From: Ailanthus altissimus
Lineage: Eukaryota > Streptophyta > Magnoliopsida > Sapindales > Simaroubaceae
DNA: 64,000 nt
Direction: 5' to 3'
Assembly (NCBI GenBank): GCA_946807835.1
Contig: OX327702.1
Span: forward strand, 1,922,001 to 1,986,000
The notes under the pieces were generated by a model. The model searched no databases, was not told where the DNA came from, and saw only the letters and a program-made list of their open reading frames with translations. How positions within the stretch are numbered: position 1 is the stretch's first letter; every line of letters begins with the position of its first letter. This document shows positions 11,146 through 23,281 of the stretch, in pieces. The translations under genes were made by a program, and so were the position numbers.

Positions 11146-13957
11146 TGTAGTAACCACTTATCCACAATCGGTAAGAATAAATATTTATATATATATATTA
11201 TTGTATGTGGGTAATACTTGATTTATGTATTGTTATTAGTAGTGTTTATATAGATTAATGACCTACTATTAGTATTGGGTTTATTTGCAAGACTTTAGAT
11301 TTATTTTAAGGACCAAATTATAATACTTTAAAAGTTTTTGGGGCTAATTTATAAATACTAAAAATTAGCCTTTTAGTATAAAAATACACATTTGAAATCC
11401 TAATTCACACATTTTGGTCGAGCTACCTCTTTTAGAGTGAGAAAAGAGAGAAAGAAAATGGAGAGAAAGAGAAGAAGAAGAAGAAGAAAAAGAAAAAGAA
11501 GGAGAAAGTTAAAATTTAAGCTTTAAGAGGTATATTATAACCCTTTCTTAGTTTCTTGGTGTTAATTTAGTTAATTCCTTTAAGTTTTGATTTTTAGAAA
11601 TATGTGCAATTGAGGATTTGATGTGAATTTTGTAAGATATTGTGAGAATTGATGATGATTTATGTAGATAGTTTGATAAATTGCAGAATTTCTTCTTGAT
11701 AATCTCTTGATTCAAAAATTTTATAAATTTTTGTGCTTTGATTATGATTTTGGATTTTGATTATATAAAATTAGACATGTTTAGAATCATTTTAGATTTT
11801 GAATCAATTGAAAATTTCAGAAATTGAATTTGTAATGAATTTACCAAAATAACCCTGAAATTCTAGAAATTTCCTGTGTTAACAGTATGATACAGTGACA
11901 AACAATTTTTAATCTGCTGATGATCTTCAAAAGTTACGAATTTATGGAATATGATAATTTTATATGTTTAATATGATATACTCAGAACTGAGAGTTTAGA
12001 TCAATGTGGTTAAATTGCTATGATTTTCTAAAGAGTGTCAGCTCATTGCAGTATTTGATTAACATATTTTTAAAGCTATAGAATAAAATAGTTTTAGAAC
12101 ATTTTGACAGTGATTTTGAAGTGAAATATTTATCATGAATTGAGATATGTGTCAAGAATAATTCTGTGGTAGTTTTATAATTTGAGTTTAATATATGATT
12201 TTATAAAATTAGGAGATTAAATACTGTTCAGTAAATATCTTGATCATGTCAGGATAATAGTTTAGATTTGATGTTGTTTATGAAATAGATTGTTTAGAAA
12301 TTATGATATAATATTCATACATAAGAAGGATATATGAGTCAAGAATGATATATTCTGATTTTGAAGTAATTGGACATCATTTGATGTATAAGAAAATTTT
12401 GTTAAGTGTAAGTGGTCAGAATGACAAGTTTTGAGAAACTAAGTAATTGAATCAATTCGATGTGATAAGTGCAAAATGTATAATTTTGTAAGCTATTTAA
12501 AGTGTTTTGTGTGAATGTTGAGGCTTATGAAAGGATTAATCTCTATTGATAGGTTAAAGAGAATTAAGCTTTGTAGCCAAAAGTGCTAAGAGGTAAGTAT
12601 ACTAGACTTTTACTGAAATCAAATAAGCATAGTAATTATCTATGTATGATTTTGTAAATGTGCTTAGAAATATGTTTATGTTATACCAAAGTATATTTAT
12701 TTGATATGAAATGTGAAAGACATATGTTTATGAATGTGAGCATTGACATTGAGCATGGACATACATGTGTTTATAAAAGTGAACTTTCAAATGAAATGTG
12801 TTTAACAAAAAAAAACTTTTGAAGTGGAAAATGTCCATGAGATACGTTTTGTGTTTTGAGGATGTTTGAACTCATTGTTGACTTAGTAGGCATTTTATGT
12901 GATTTGTGGAGCTTTTATGTGTGGCCTTTCCTTGGGGATTGGTATATGTTAAGTGTTCCGTATGTAGGGAGGATCCTATTGGTACCTAAAGGAAGAGTGA
13001 GTCATCACATTTGTGTGGTGGCATATTGATGCATGTGAGAGGACTCACCGATGATCAGGGTAAGGGTTTGGCTTTTACCTTCGGGCATGAGCATTATATA
13101 TGTGTAATTTAAAACCTCACTTGTACTTTTCCTCTCATATAGTATGTCACCTACGAGTGACATTTGGCTCATTATGTGATATGTGATATGAAAGTCCTAC
13201 TAAGTAGTAGTTGAGTGATGGTATTCCTATTATATATTTTGAAAGAATGTATAAGCGCTTATCTGACATGTGATTTTATAAGATTATGATTTTGATTTAT
13301 TACAACATATCATACACATGCATTGTGTACATATATGTATTTGTATTTGATATATGAAAAACTAGTATGCTTACTGAGTTTTATACTTATTATAGATTAT
13401 GGTGATTTCGGGTAAATAAGGTACATGTGTGCTTAGCGGATTTGGCAAGGCTTCTGCTGTCCCTTAGGTTCCCTAAGTTGCTAGGTTGCTGAGTGTTTCA
13501 TTTGAGGACACGTGGTTTAAGATATTTGATTTGTCCCTATTGAATAAATACTTATGTATTATTTTATTGAGTGTGATATAGGTTGATTTTAAGTAAGAAT
13601 TTGCAATGAATATATTCTAGGCTTCCGGTAACAAAGTTGCTACTGGTGACATAGTAGAGTGTTAATCTTTGAGAAATCTCTGCGTATCTTCGGTTTACTA
13701 ATTGCACCAGTCATAATTCAATTGTTATAATTCTGAAAATTTGAAATGAATGTTTAAATATTATCAATAAATGTTTATGTTTATGTTTATATTTTAGGTT
13801 ATGGGTTGATTTTAGTGTTGAACTTACTAACAACTTGCTAAGGATTCCTATGTTGAATTAAGGTTTGAAATTTTATGCAATATTATTTATGAGTGCACAT
13901 TATTGAATGAATATAAGTTATGTCGTGTGTCAGATCTTTTGGGTCTGAGGCGTGACA
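11146..13957 (+). mobile_element. D: 2.8-kb solo LTR of a Ty3/gypsy element
   Basis: Runs from TGTAGTAACC to GGGTCTGAGGCGTGACA and is flanked by perfect ATAAG repeats at 11141-11145 and 13958-13962. The ends resemble those of chromovirus (Tekay/Del-type) gypsy LTRs; that lineage is inferred from the ends only. There is no internal coding region, so it is a solo LTR left by LTR-LTR recombination. A purine-rich (GAA)n-like tract lies near 11470-11505. A second copy in the opposite orientation (33699-36400) has its own duplication, which confirms the boundaries. Confidence 0.9.
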
Positions 13958-13962
13958 ATAAG

Positions 13963-14011
13963 AGAGGTTAGGATCCTTGGATCTACCATGGACGTAGGCA
14001 ATTGACAAAAC
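13963..14011 (+). repeat. Element C 5' LTR, middle piece
   Basis: 49 bp of element C LTR between solo LTR D and element B. It aligns with 25291-25340 of the 3' LTR (AGAGAGGTTAG and GATCTAC are shared). It ends with AAAAC (14007-14011), the left copy of the element B target duplication. Confidence 0.75.
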
Positions 14012-14874
14012 TGTTGGGGTGTTGTTAAATTACTAGGGTGCTTACATGTGGGTTGTGTTCATCATACAACAAACATACATATCTCATACATACATGTGCA
14101 CAGCGGAAGATTAGATACAATGAACACAAAACATACATATTTAATAAACTGAAATTCGAGATTGAGAAATATCACCAATGAAGCCTTTGGATTAATTTTG
14201 CTTGAAGTCCAGCATGAAATGAATCTTTGATCAATCCTAGTAATCAATAAGGGTGGGTTTGATTGTCTAGAATGGCAGTATGTTAATTCAGTCTTTTGTT
14301 TAACTCTTAAACATAATTCAAAGTTAAACTATTTAACTTAATTAAATTTATTTTTTCTTTTATTCAACTCTTGAATAATTAAAACAAATCTCCTTTTTTT
14401 AGTTATTACATTTAGTAACCATTTGTCTAATTTTTTTTGTTGTTCTAACACTTAAAATACAAAACAAAAAATTTCAAATGGTTACTAAATGTAATAACTA
14501 AAAAAATGAGATTTGTTTTAATTATTCAAGAGTTGAATAAAATGAAAAATAAATTTAATTAAGTTAAATAGTTTAACTTTAAATTATGTTTAAGAGTTAA
14601 ACAAAAGGCTGGATTAACATACTGTCATTCTAGACAATCAAACTCACCCTTGTTGATTATTAGGATTGATCAAAGATTCATTTCATGGTGGACTTCAAGC
14701 AAAATTAATCCAAAGGTTTCATTGGTGATATTTCTTAATCTCGAATTTCAGTTTATTAAATATGTATGTTTTGTGTTCATTGTATCTAATCTTTCGATGT
14801 GCACATGTATGTTTATTGTATGATGAACACAACCCACATGCAAAGCACCTTAGTAATTTAACAACACCCCAACA
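14012..14874. repeat. Left palindrome: inverted and direct LTR 3' ends back to back
   Basis: Positions 14012 to about 14474 are the reverse complement of the LTR 3' end; about 14475-14874 is the same LTR end in forward orientation. The two arms meet without a spacer near 14471-14478, where the bases CAA are shared by both parent sequences. The arm sequences are very similar (a TTTAACTCTTAAACATAATT block on the left, its complement on the right). The forward arm ends in CACCCCAACA directly before the primer site. Confidence 0.85.
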
Positions 14875-14876
14875 AT

Positions 14877-14888
14877 TGGTATCAGAGC
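14877..14888 (+). other. Primer-binding site of element B
   Basis: TGGTATCAGAGC, two bases after the LTR end CCCCAACA. It is an exact match to the plant initiator-Met-type copia primer site and fixes the reading direction of the interior as plus. Confidence 0.9.
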
Positions 14889-15012
14889 AATTTTGTGTTG
14901 TTTTGGGTGTTTTTAGTGTTAGCTAAGTGTTGGCTAATTTGTAGGACAAGTTTCAGGGCTGTTGGGGTGCATTTTAAGTGTTAAAAATGCAAACCAGTAA
15001 AAACTGCACTTG

Positions 15013-15190
15013 GAACGCCGCAGCGCTCATGTTCAGCAGCAGCGTTCATATGAACGCTGGAGCGCTGGGTGTATGATGCCCCAACGCTGGATGACCGTAG
15101 GGGCGCTGGTTGTCTGACGCCCCACTGCTTCCAACGCCGCAGCGCTGAGGCTTGTGAAGCCCTAGCGCGGCAGCGCTATAAGACCAACGC
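15013..15190 (+). repeat. GC-rich box in the element B leader
   Basis: About 180 bp of repeated words such as AACGCCGCAGCGCT and GAACGCTGGAGCGCTGG in an otherwise AT-rich leader. Similar boxes occur in element C LTRs, the E elements and near 55300. It has no open frame; the role is unknown. Confidence 0.7.
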
Positions 15191-15529
15191 CGCAACATTC
15201 TTACACTAAAAAAAAGAGTAAAATCTTTTTATTTTTCGCATGTGGGGGTTTATGAGATGTAATAATAATGGTTATTAGTTTACATGATAAATCAAGAAAA
15301 TAATATTTTTTATTTTATTTATTTTTGTAACCGTAATGAGGGCCCCACTGGTGGGGGTTAGTTGTGCTTGTACAGAAATGAATAATTGATTGAGAATAAC
15401 CTCTTATGAGATGAGAGCATATAATATGAAAGCCTGTAATTAAAATCTCTGTTAATTAGATTGAAATGTATTATATTATGTGATAATATTTTAAATGGTC
15501 TGTCTTGTCAATACGGTGTGAGATGGGTC

Positions 15530-15845
15530 ACTATGGTCTTTTCCAATATTACTTTAGCGTGAGGGATTTGGTCGGTGTGACTTGGTCTAATGCCGGTAAA
15601 ACATGAGATGAATCAAATATATGCGAACATATTATCCAATATTGCTTTAGCGTGAGAATAATGTCAGTAACATATATTTGAGCATTGACGAGTTAATCTG
15701 AAATACAGTTACCCAATATTGCTTTAGCGTGAGGGTAATGTGTATTTAGGATCCGCAGTAAGAGTTGTATGAGATACAATTGACAAGAGTTGTCTACCTG
15801 TTGGATTTATAAAGGCTAATATTGCTTTAGCGTGAAGCTGGAGTA
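15530..15845 (+). repeat. Four dispersed copies of a TATTGCTTTAGCGTGA motif
   Basis: The motif ATATTGCTTTAGCGTGAG (first copy ATTACTTTAGCGTGAG) recurs near 15547, 15640, 15713 and 15818, with spacings of roughly 75-105 bp. The sequence between copies is not repeated, so it is a dispersed direct motif rather than a simple tandem array. It lies upstream of pol, where gag would be expected, yet no gag is readable. Confidence 0.7.
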
Positions 15846-16769
15846 AAATTCTAATAGGGTCCACTTCCCGCTGTATAGTTTAAAATATTATACTATCTTC
15901 TCTCGTTTGAGAGATTAAAGGGATTAAGTAAAGCAGTGGGAGGGCGTTTCTAGATTAAAAAAAATGTATAACAGTTATACCCATGATCTAAAGCGTAATT
16001 AATTAACGATTAGAAATGTTCCGCTACACATCTCCTAATTTGTCTTATAGAGATAAGATACTTGTCTTATAGAAATAATATGAGTACGAGCAATCCATTA
16101 CTAATCTTGAACAAATACCAATAACTATAGGGTACTGAATAAAATATGTAAGACTTGTTTATGAATCTAGGAATAGTTCTAGATTCAGTAATATTTGATA
16201 TTACTAAACCATATATAGAGAAAAGTCATAATGGAAAGTGTTTCCACCGTGATAAAGTTTGTAATAGTAAATGTTACTATTTATTGCACCTTACTTAAGA
16301 AAGATTGACTCATTAGATATCTGTTTGACCAAACATTAACATTTCATTAGCATTTGATATTAAATATACAAATGTATGAGATACCGCTCATCATTCTCAC
16401 ATCTGCAAGATGTTGCATATGAGAAGTTCAGTTTCACGTAGGTAATAGAGATTTCCTAAACGTGGTAGCCGTTAAGACTTCAATGTTACGACTTATTTCT
16501 GATGACAGCATTAATGTTGTATAATTGCTATTTTATGCCAAATATTAATAGGTGAATCATATCACTCCCTGTAGTTGACCGGGAGGGTTATCATAAAAAT
16601 ATTGGAAATAGTTCCTTGTGATAATGATAATAATTTACTAACTGAATGTCAGTTAATGAATGGCCGTTATATCATATATACAACAAGAAATGTTATAAGT
16701 GTAGAGGTGAACAGAATAAATAGTATTTCAGTAACTTTACTTAAATAATAATGAATAGTGATATATATA
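15846..16769 (+). other. Unreadable part of the element B interior
   Basis: No domain could be recognised with confidence. By position it should contain gag and protease, but the translation is broken in every frame. Confidence 0.4.
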
Positions 16770-19340
16770 AGATTAGGTCATGTAGTCATGAGATGACTAT
16801 CCCAGCTGGTCAAGGATGGTCAGATATTTGATCTGACTATAAATAATTGACTAGTTTATGAATTATGAATTTAAGAGAATATGACCGAATCTTTATGTAA
16901 GTGTAAGACGCCAGGCCACTGGTTTATTGGATCTGGTACATATAGATGTATTTAGTCCAATAAATCTTACTGCTATAAATGATTTCGATACTTCATTGTC
17001 TTTATAGTGATTGTCACTATATGGACATGTGTTTCTAGGAAACACAGGTCAGAATAATTTCGAAGTGTTCAAAATGTTCTGACAATTAAAGTAAAGAAAC
17101 AAACCCTTATGTATATTGATTGCTTTCGATTAGATCGAAGTAGCTTATACATAATCAGTAAATTCACAAATTATTTAACGAGAATATGATTCTCTCTTAG
17201 CATAGTCCTCTAGATACTCCTCAACATAAAAATGTTTAGAAAATGAGGAATCAGACTATATTAGATACAGTCTGATTGATATTGAGAATCATTGATCTTC
17301 TAAAATATCTATGAGGTTATACTTTAGCATCTGCTACTCACTTATTAAATAATTCTATCAAAAATTATTCATACTATTCTATATGAGATATAGACTAAAA
17401 GAGAAACGAGTCTTAAGTATGCTAAGACTTGGTGTTATTCTGTTTTCATAAGATTTATGCAACAGAATAAACTTGTATCCAACGGTACAAGTATTGGTTC
17501 ATTTAGTATCCCAAGTGTATAATAGGACACCAATTCTATAATTCAGATGAATGAAATATGTTCTTTACTCATGATGTTACACTCCTAGAGAAATAGTTTC
17601 TCATGGATTGTGAAGATTATAGAAAGATTGAACTTGATGAAGTCAATCTAAATAGATGAACCAACGGTGAAGTTTTAATTTTAATTAAGTGAAATACCTT
17701 TAATACACAATGGTCATAAGTTGAAAAGGATATCAAGGCTATCATTTAGGTATGTTTGATACCTGAAGGTGTACTTGGTGTTTTCTTAGTCGAAGAAAAG
17801 AATCCTTTAACTTATGGAAAGATGATGTTTGACATCGTTTAGGAAAAATGACAAGATACCATAAAATTCGAATTTGACTCTAAGTATGACAATTAAGTTT
17901 AGAACTTAGTTGTGCTTTCTGTAGAAACTGTTTCTATTAGCAGTAAATCAGTTTACGCAGTGAAAGCAGTATGGGCCCTATCTGAAGGAATAGTCCTTCA
18001 TGGCCTGACTGATGTTGAAAGGTTACACTCAGAGATCTAGGATCAAAAATGAGGAAACCTTTTTCATCAGTAACCATACCAAAGTCAATTTGGATTTTGT
18101 TGGATATTGTCGCATATTGTAATTTGAAGACTGGCTAATGGATATAAATAAGGTGTTTTGGGAAGTATATCTCGAGCAAAAGACATGCAGAGAACAACTT
18201 GATGTTTTTGCATCCAAGCCTGACTTCTAATATAATGTGCAAACTGAGAAAGTCCATCAATGGACTTAAGCAGATTTTTCCCAAGCTAGAATCTTTGTTT
18301 ATATGATAAAATCAGAAAGTCTGGTTTTATCAAGAATAAAGAGGAAGCGTATGTGTTCAGAAAGGGCAGTGGGAGTATAATTATCTTTTTAGTTCTCTAA
18401 AGTAGAAAATATATACTCAATATTGGAAACAATGTTGCTATATAGCAAGTAAATCAGATAAGTGTTATCTGTGTAAAGAACTTCTTCATAAAAGATTTGA
18501 GAGAGACTTCATGTATACTAGGTATAAAGCTTTATGTAGATATAGCTAGGAAGCTAATAGGACTCTCTCAATCTTCGTACATAGACTAAGTCCATGAAAA
18601 GGTACAACTTGATTGACTGTAAGACAGTTAAAGTCCCTTTTAAACATGACATTCATCTTTTTAAGAGGAAGTGTCCTCAGGAAGAAGATGAGAGAGTTAG
18701 AGTGTCTAACGTCTCAGATGCATTAGCTAAAAATAGATTAATACATACCGTCTAATGTACGAAATCTGGATTTAAATGGTTGTAAGTGTTACAAGCTAGT
18801 ACCTATTTAATCTAGATAATGACCATTAAATGGTTGTGAAATATATCTGAAATACCTGAGAGGTATAGAGGATAAGTTTATTTAATATGGAGAAATATTT
18901 TTTACAAATGAAGGGACGTACATATTCAGACTTTCGTCTGATCTAGATGGTAGAAAGTCTACATCTAGTAATGTGTTTCTCTTTATCAGTACCGGAGCTA
19001 GTTAAATGAGTGTTAGTAAATGTCCACAGCTAATTCTGCCTTGGAGGTAGAATATGTTGTAGCTTGAGAAGCCTACAAAGAAAGTACTATAGATATTCAA
19101 ATTAATTACAGAGCTTTGAATAGTTTCAAGCTCAGTGGATCCTATCCCACTATATTGCAAACTAACGGTGATTGCTCAAGCCGAGAAGCCATAAGGCACA
19201 CCCGTATTTTGATCATGTGAACTCTGAAAATCACATAATTAGAAAGTTCTTGGCAACAAGAGTTGTAATACAATCTAAGAATCAATCCTTGAATAATGTA
19301 GCGAACCCACTAGGCCTAAACTCCTATAGTGTTTGAGAAA
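16770..19340 (+). pseudogene. Element B degenerate copia pol
   Basis: Order and motifs follow copia pol. An LGHV segment of the integrase zinc finger with LVKDG lies near 16775-16830. The start of the integrase core follows near 16945 (HIDVFSPIN-like), then a C-terminal integrase segment near 17500-17640 (KIELDEVN), and poorly readable RT at about 17650-18500. RNase H is near 18920-19310 (DFRSDLDGRKST, then DPIPLYC and NVANPLG). Stops and frameshifts occur throughout, so it is an old copy and inactive. It reads in the plus direction, opposite to the orientation implied by the outer ends of the element. Confidence 0.75.
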
Positions 19341-19388
19341 CACATGGAGTGTATTGGTATGAGATACCAGTACGTATGGCACTGAAGC

Positions 19389-19399
19389 AAGTGGGAGTT
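19389..19399 (+). other. Polypurine tract of element B
   Basis: AAGTGGGAG followed by TT, immediately before the LTR start TGTTGGAGCTGG at 19400. It is in the expected position to prime plus-strand synthesis and supports the plus orientation of the interior. Confidence 0.75.
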
Positions 19400-22300
19400 T
19401 GTTGGAGCTGGTGCTCACGTGCCATTCCAATATTGTATGAATATTAATTGTTAATATTTATAAAATAAACATTTCGAATAAAGATTATTAATATCATATT
19501 AATATGGTATAATGCTTGTAACATTACAAACATTGTTTGATCTGAAAGAGTTCAGATCTGATCTAAAGAAGTTTAGATCAGAACTAATAATTATCAAAGC
19601 TGAGAGTTATAAATGTTAAGAGTTAGCATTGTTAATAGTTATCAGTTTATAAGAGTCAGCGAGGTCTAAAGAGTTAGAGCATTGTCTATAATGGGACAAA
19701 GACCTGAGAGTATACTTGTAATGATATAGTTGCAAAGAGTTGCAATAGATGCTAAGAAATATCATTATGTAAGTATGTCTCAAATATAATGTTCTTGATC
19801 TATGATCACCAATGCGAATTTATTGGTGAATTCACAATATATAGATTAGTGTATGTCTATATCTGATTGGTTCAGATGGTTGTTTTTAACTGACCATGAG
19901 CTTAGAGCTTGTATAGGCATGCGGGTATCCAGTCAGGACTGGATACTGAACAGACTCATGAGGACCCTAATAGATATCCTATGAAACCGTCAAATGAAGG
20001 TCCTCTCGAGTTGAGTAGTATTCGTGATCCTTTGACCTGAGCGCCACGGTGGTCTTGTGAGTGATCCATCATGCTTTGGTTCCACATATGTCAGAGACCT
20101 TTCATGGTCTGACCGATATGTGTCGCTGGGTATGGTCCGATGCTCATGGAGTCCGGTGTGCGTAGATACTGGATCTGTCAGCTTACATAGGTAAGTTGTA
20201 TATCCGATGCTCCGAGATTGTATTTCATAAAGTCTTGTGGCCATAAGCATAAACCCGGGAAAAGAGTTTCCCACAGGGTTAAACAATATAGCAAAAGTGT
20301 TTGCGTATATTGTTTATCAAGATACGAATCTAGAGATAAGATTATGGATGAGCAAATAGAAATTTGATGGTACTGATCTATATCCCCGCACATCCAGGAT
20401 ATAAATGATAGAAGGATTAAACGTATACGTTATGACCTCAACTTGTATGGTCTGACACGCTGATTTGTAATATTCGTAACGTGTGCGTGGGACATCGATT
20501 ACGGATTAATGGAATAGTTCCATTTGACAAATTGGGTGTGGACCTAAAGAGTCCCAATATGAAATGTATTCTTTGAGCACTTGGGCAGTGTACCGTATTG
20601 AATTGTTCAATACAGTATAATTCAGCAATTACTAAGGTTAAGTTAACTAAAATATATGGTTAAATAGTAAGACCCACTTTAGGTTAACTTGGTAACCAAG
20701 TAAGGATATAAAAGTAATTTCACTTTATGATTATTTAATTTTTAAATAATTAAAATAAATATTTATTTATTTAATTGTTAAATAAATATTTTAACTTAAC
20801 TAAGGTTAAAAGATTAACCATAAGGTTAAGTTAGTTAACTTTACTTAATGGTTAAGTAAAGGTTAACTTAACCATGATTAAGTTAGTTAACTATGATTAT
20901 AATAAATAAATATTTATTAACTTAAGGGTTAAGTTAAAATAATATAACTAAGGTTAAATGTTAACTAAGGTTAGGTTAAGCCAAATGAAATGCAAATGAA
21001 ATTCAAATTGGTTTGGAATTTATGCATTAATATATAAAGTGAAATGAAATTCAAAATCAAAAAAAAGTTTTTAGTTTTTAGGTTTTGCATTTTTGGGAGC
21101 CATTTTAATTTGAGAAATTGAAATTTTTTGTTTTGTATTTTAAGTGTTAGAACAACAAAACAAATTAGACAAATGGTTACTAAATGTAATAACTAAAAAA
21201 AGGAGATTTGTTTTAATTATTCAAGAGTTGAATAAAAGGAAAAATAAATTTAATTAAGTTAAATAGTTTAACTTTGAATTATGTTTAAGAGTTAAACAAA
21301 AGGCTGGATTAACATACTGTCATTCTAGACAATCAAACCGACTCAAATGCATAAATTCCAAACCAATTTGAATTTTATTTGCATTTCATTTGGTTTAACC
21401 TAACCTTAGTTAACATTTAACCTTAGATAGATTATTTTAACTTAACCCTTAAGTTAATAAATATTTAGTTATTCTAACCATAGTTAACTAACTTAATCAT
21501 GGTTAAGTTAACATTTACTTAACCATTAAGTAAAGTTAACTAACTTAACCTTATGGTTAATCTTTTAACCTTAGTTAAGTTAAAATATTTATTTAACAAT
21601 TAAATAAATAAATATTTATTTTAATTATTTAACAATTAAATAATCATAAAGTAAATTACTTTTATATCCTTACTTGGTTACTAAGTTAACCTAAAGTGGG
21701 TCCCGCCATTTAACCATATACTTTAGTTAACTTAACCTAAGTAATTGCTGAATTATACTGTATTGAACAATTCAATACGGTACACTGCCTAAGTGCTCAA
21801 AGAGTACATTTCATATTGGGACTCTCTAAGTCCATACTCAATTTGTCAAATGGAACTATTCCATTAATCCGTAATCGATGCCTCACGCACACGTTACGAA
21901 TATTAAAAATTTGCGTGTCAGACCATACAAGTTGAGGTCATAACGTATATGTATAATCCTTCCATTATTTATACCCTGGATGTGCAGGGATATAGATCAG
22001 CACCGTCAAATCCCCATTTGCTCATCCATAATCTTATCTCCAGATTCGTATCTCGATAAATAATATACGCAAACACTTTTGCTATATTGTTTAACCCTGT
22101 GGAAAACTCTTTTCCCGGGTTTATGCTTGTGGCCACAAGACTTTATGAAATACAATCTCGGAGCATCGGATATACAACTTACCTACGTAAGTTGACGAAT
22201 CCCGTATCTACGCACACCGGACTCTATGAGCATCAGACCATACCTAGTGACACATAGCGGTCAGACCATGAAAGGTTTCTAACATATATGAAACTAAAGC

Positions 22301-22973
22301 ATGATGGATCACTCATAAAACCACCGTAGCGCTCAGGTCAAAGGACCACGAATACTACTCAACTCGATAGGACCTTCATTTGACGGTTTCATAGGATATC
22401 TATTAGGGTCCTCATGAGTCTGTTCAGTATCCAGTCCTGACTGGATACCCGCATGCCTATATAAGCTCTAAGCTCATGGTCAGCTAAAAGCAACCATCTG
22501 AACCAATCAGATATAGACATACACTAATCTATATATTGTGAATTCACCAATAAATTCGCATTGGTGATTATAGATCAAGAACATTATATTTGAGACATAC
22601 TTACATAATGATATTTCTTAGCATCTATTGCAACTCTTTGCAACTATATCATTACAAGTATACTCTCAGGTCTTTGTCTCATTATAGACAATGCTCTAAC
22701 TCTTTAGACCTCGCTGACTCTTATAAACTGATAACTATTAACAGTGCTAACTCTTAACATTTATAACTCTCAACTTTGATAACTATTAGTTCTGATCTAA
22801 ACTTCTTTAGATCAGATCTGAACTCTTTCAGATCAAACAATGTCTGTAATGTTACAAGCATTATACCATATTAATATGATATTAATAATCTTTATTTGAA
22901 ATGTTTATTTTATAAATATTAACAATTAATATTCATACAATATTGGAATAACACGTGAGCACCAGCTCCAATA
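19400..22973. repeat. Right palindrome: two 1627-bp inverted arms of the LTR 5' part
   Basis: Arm one is 19400-21026 and arm two is 21347-22973, each 1627 bp and mirror images with scattered substitutions. Between them, 21027-21338 is forward LTR sequence shared with the left palindrome, and 21339-21346 (CGACTCAA) matches neither parent and looks like filler. Each arm holds two adjacent 20-bp hairpins (19539-19558 and 19560-19579 in arm one) and, near the inner end, a region dense in GGTTAA/TTAACC words (about 20630-20990). An RNA crossing this region would fold into a very long hairpin. Confidence 0.85.
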
Positions 22974-22978
22974 AGAAC

Positions 22979-23147
22979 CACGTAAGTGATTGTGTTGTGC
23001 TCTTTATTTTCTACTTTGAATTCTTGCTATTTTACTTTATATACAAATTTTTCCACTACGTAAAGAGGTTAGGGTTCAAGGTTTAACTTAGGGTTCTTCG
23101 CTTTAACCTAATCTAATGACGGAGAATGGCGATTCCTCTCTCAATAA
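22979..23147 (+). repeat. Element C 5' LTR, last piece
   Basis: Resumes the element C LTR directly after the right target duplication of element B. CACGTAAG and CTAATCTAAT blocks align with 25336-25480. The end near CAATA is set by the primer site that follows at 23150. Confidence 0.7.
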
Positions 23148-23149
23148 AC

Positions 23150-23161
23150 TGGTATTAGAGC
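23150..23161 (+). other. Primer-binding site of element C
   Basis: TGGTATTAGAGC, one base different from the initiator-Met-type consensus, directly behind the 5' LTR end and about 120 bp before the gag start. Confidence 0.75.
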
Positions 23162-23281
23162 TAAGGTTCGATAATACACACCTAGGGTATTTAAACCATG
23201 GTTGCAATCAAGTAAGAAATAGAGAATTTCAATGGGATGAATGACTTTAATCTTTAAAGGAAGAAAGTTATAGCTTTACTA

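Larger units (their letters stand above)
14012..22973 (+). mobile_element. Element B: copia retrotransposon with interior inverted relative to its ends
   Basis: The outer left end (TGTTGGGGTG) is the reverse complement of the family's LTR 3' end, and the outer right end (CCAGCTCCAATA) is the reverse complement of its LTR 5' end. The integrated element therefore originally lay on the minus strand. Flanks are AAAAC (14007-14011) and AGAAC (22974-22978), a 5-bp duplication with one mismatch. Inside, the order is on the plus strand: LTR 3' part (to 14874), primer site, degenerate pol, purine tract, LTR 5' part (19400-21338). The simplest reading is an inversion with one breakpoint in each LTR. 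The full family LTR is about 2.17 kb. The coding region is riddled with stops. Confidence 0.75.

Noticed and set aside
19990..20393. Open frames on the minus strand inside the B-family LTR
   Set aside because: Chance frames in LTR sequence; they are not kept in the other copies of the LTR.
14012..22973. Foldback or MITE-type DNA transposon with long inverted repeats
   Set aside because: The arms are LTR sequence with TG/CA-type ends and enclose a copia primer site, pol and purine tract; the 5-bp duplication fits a retrotransposon.
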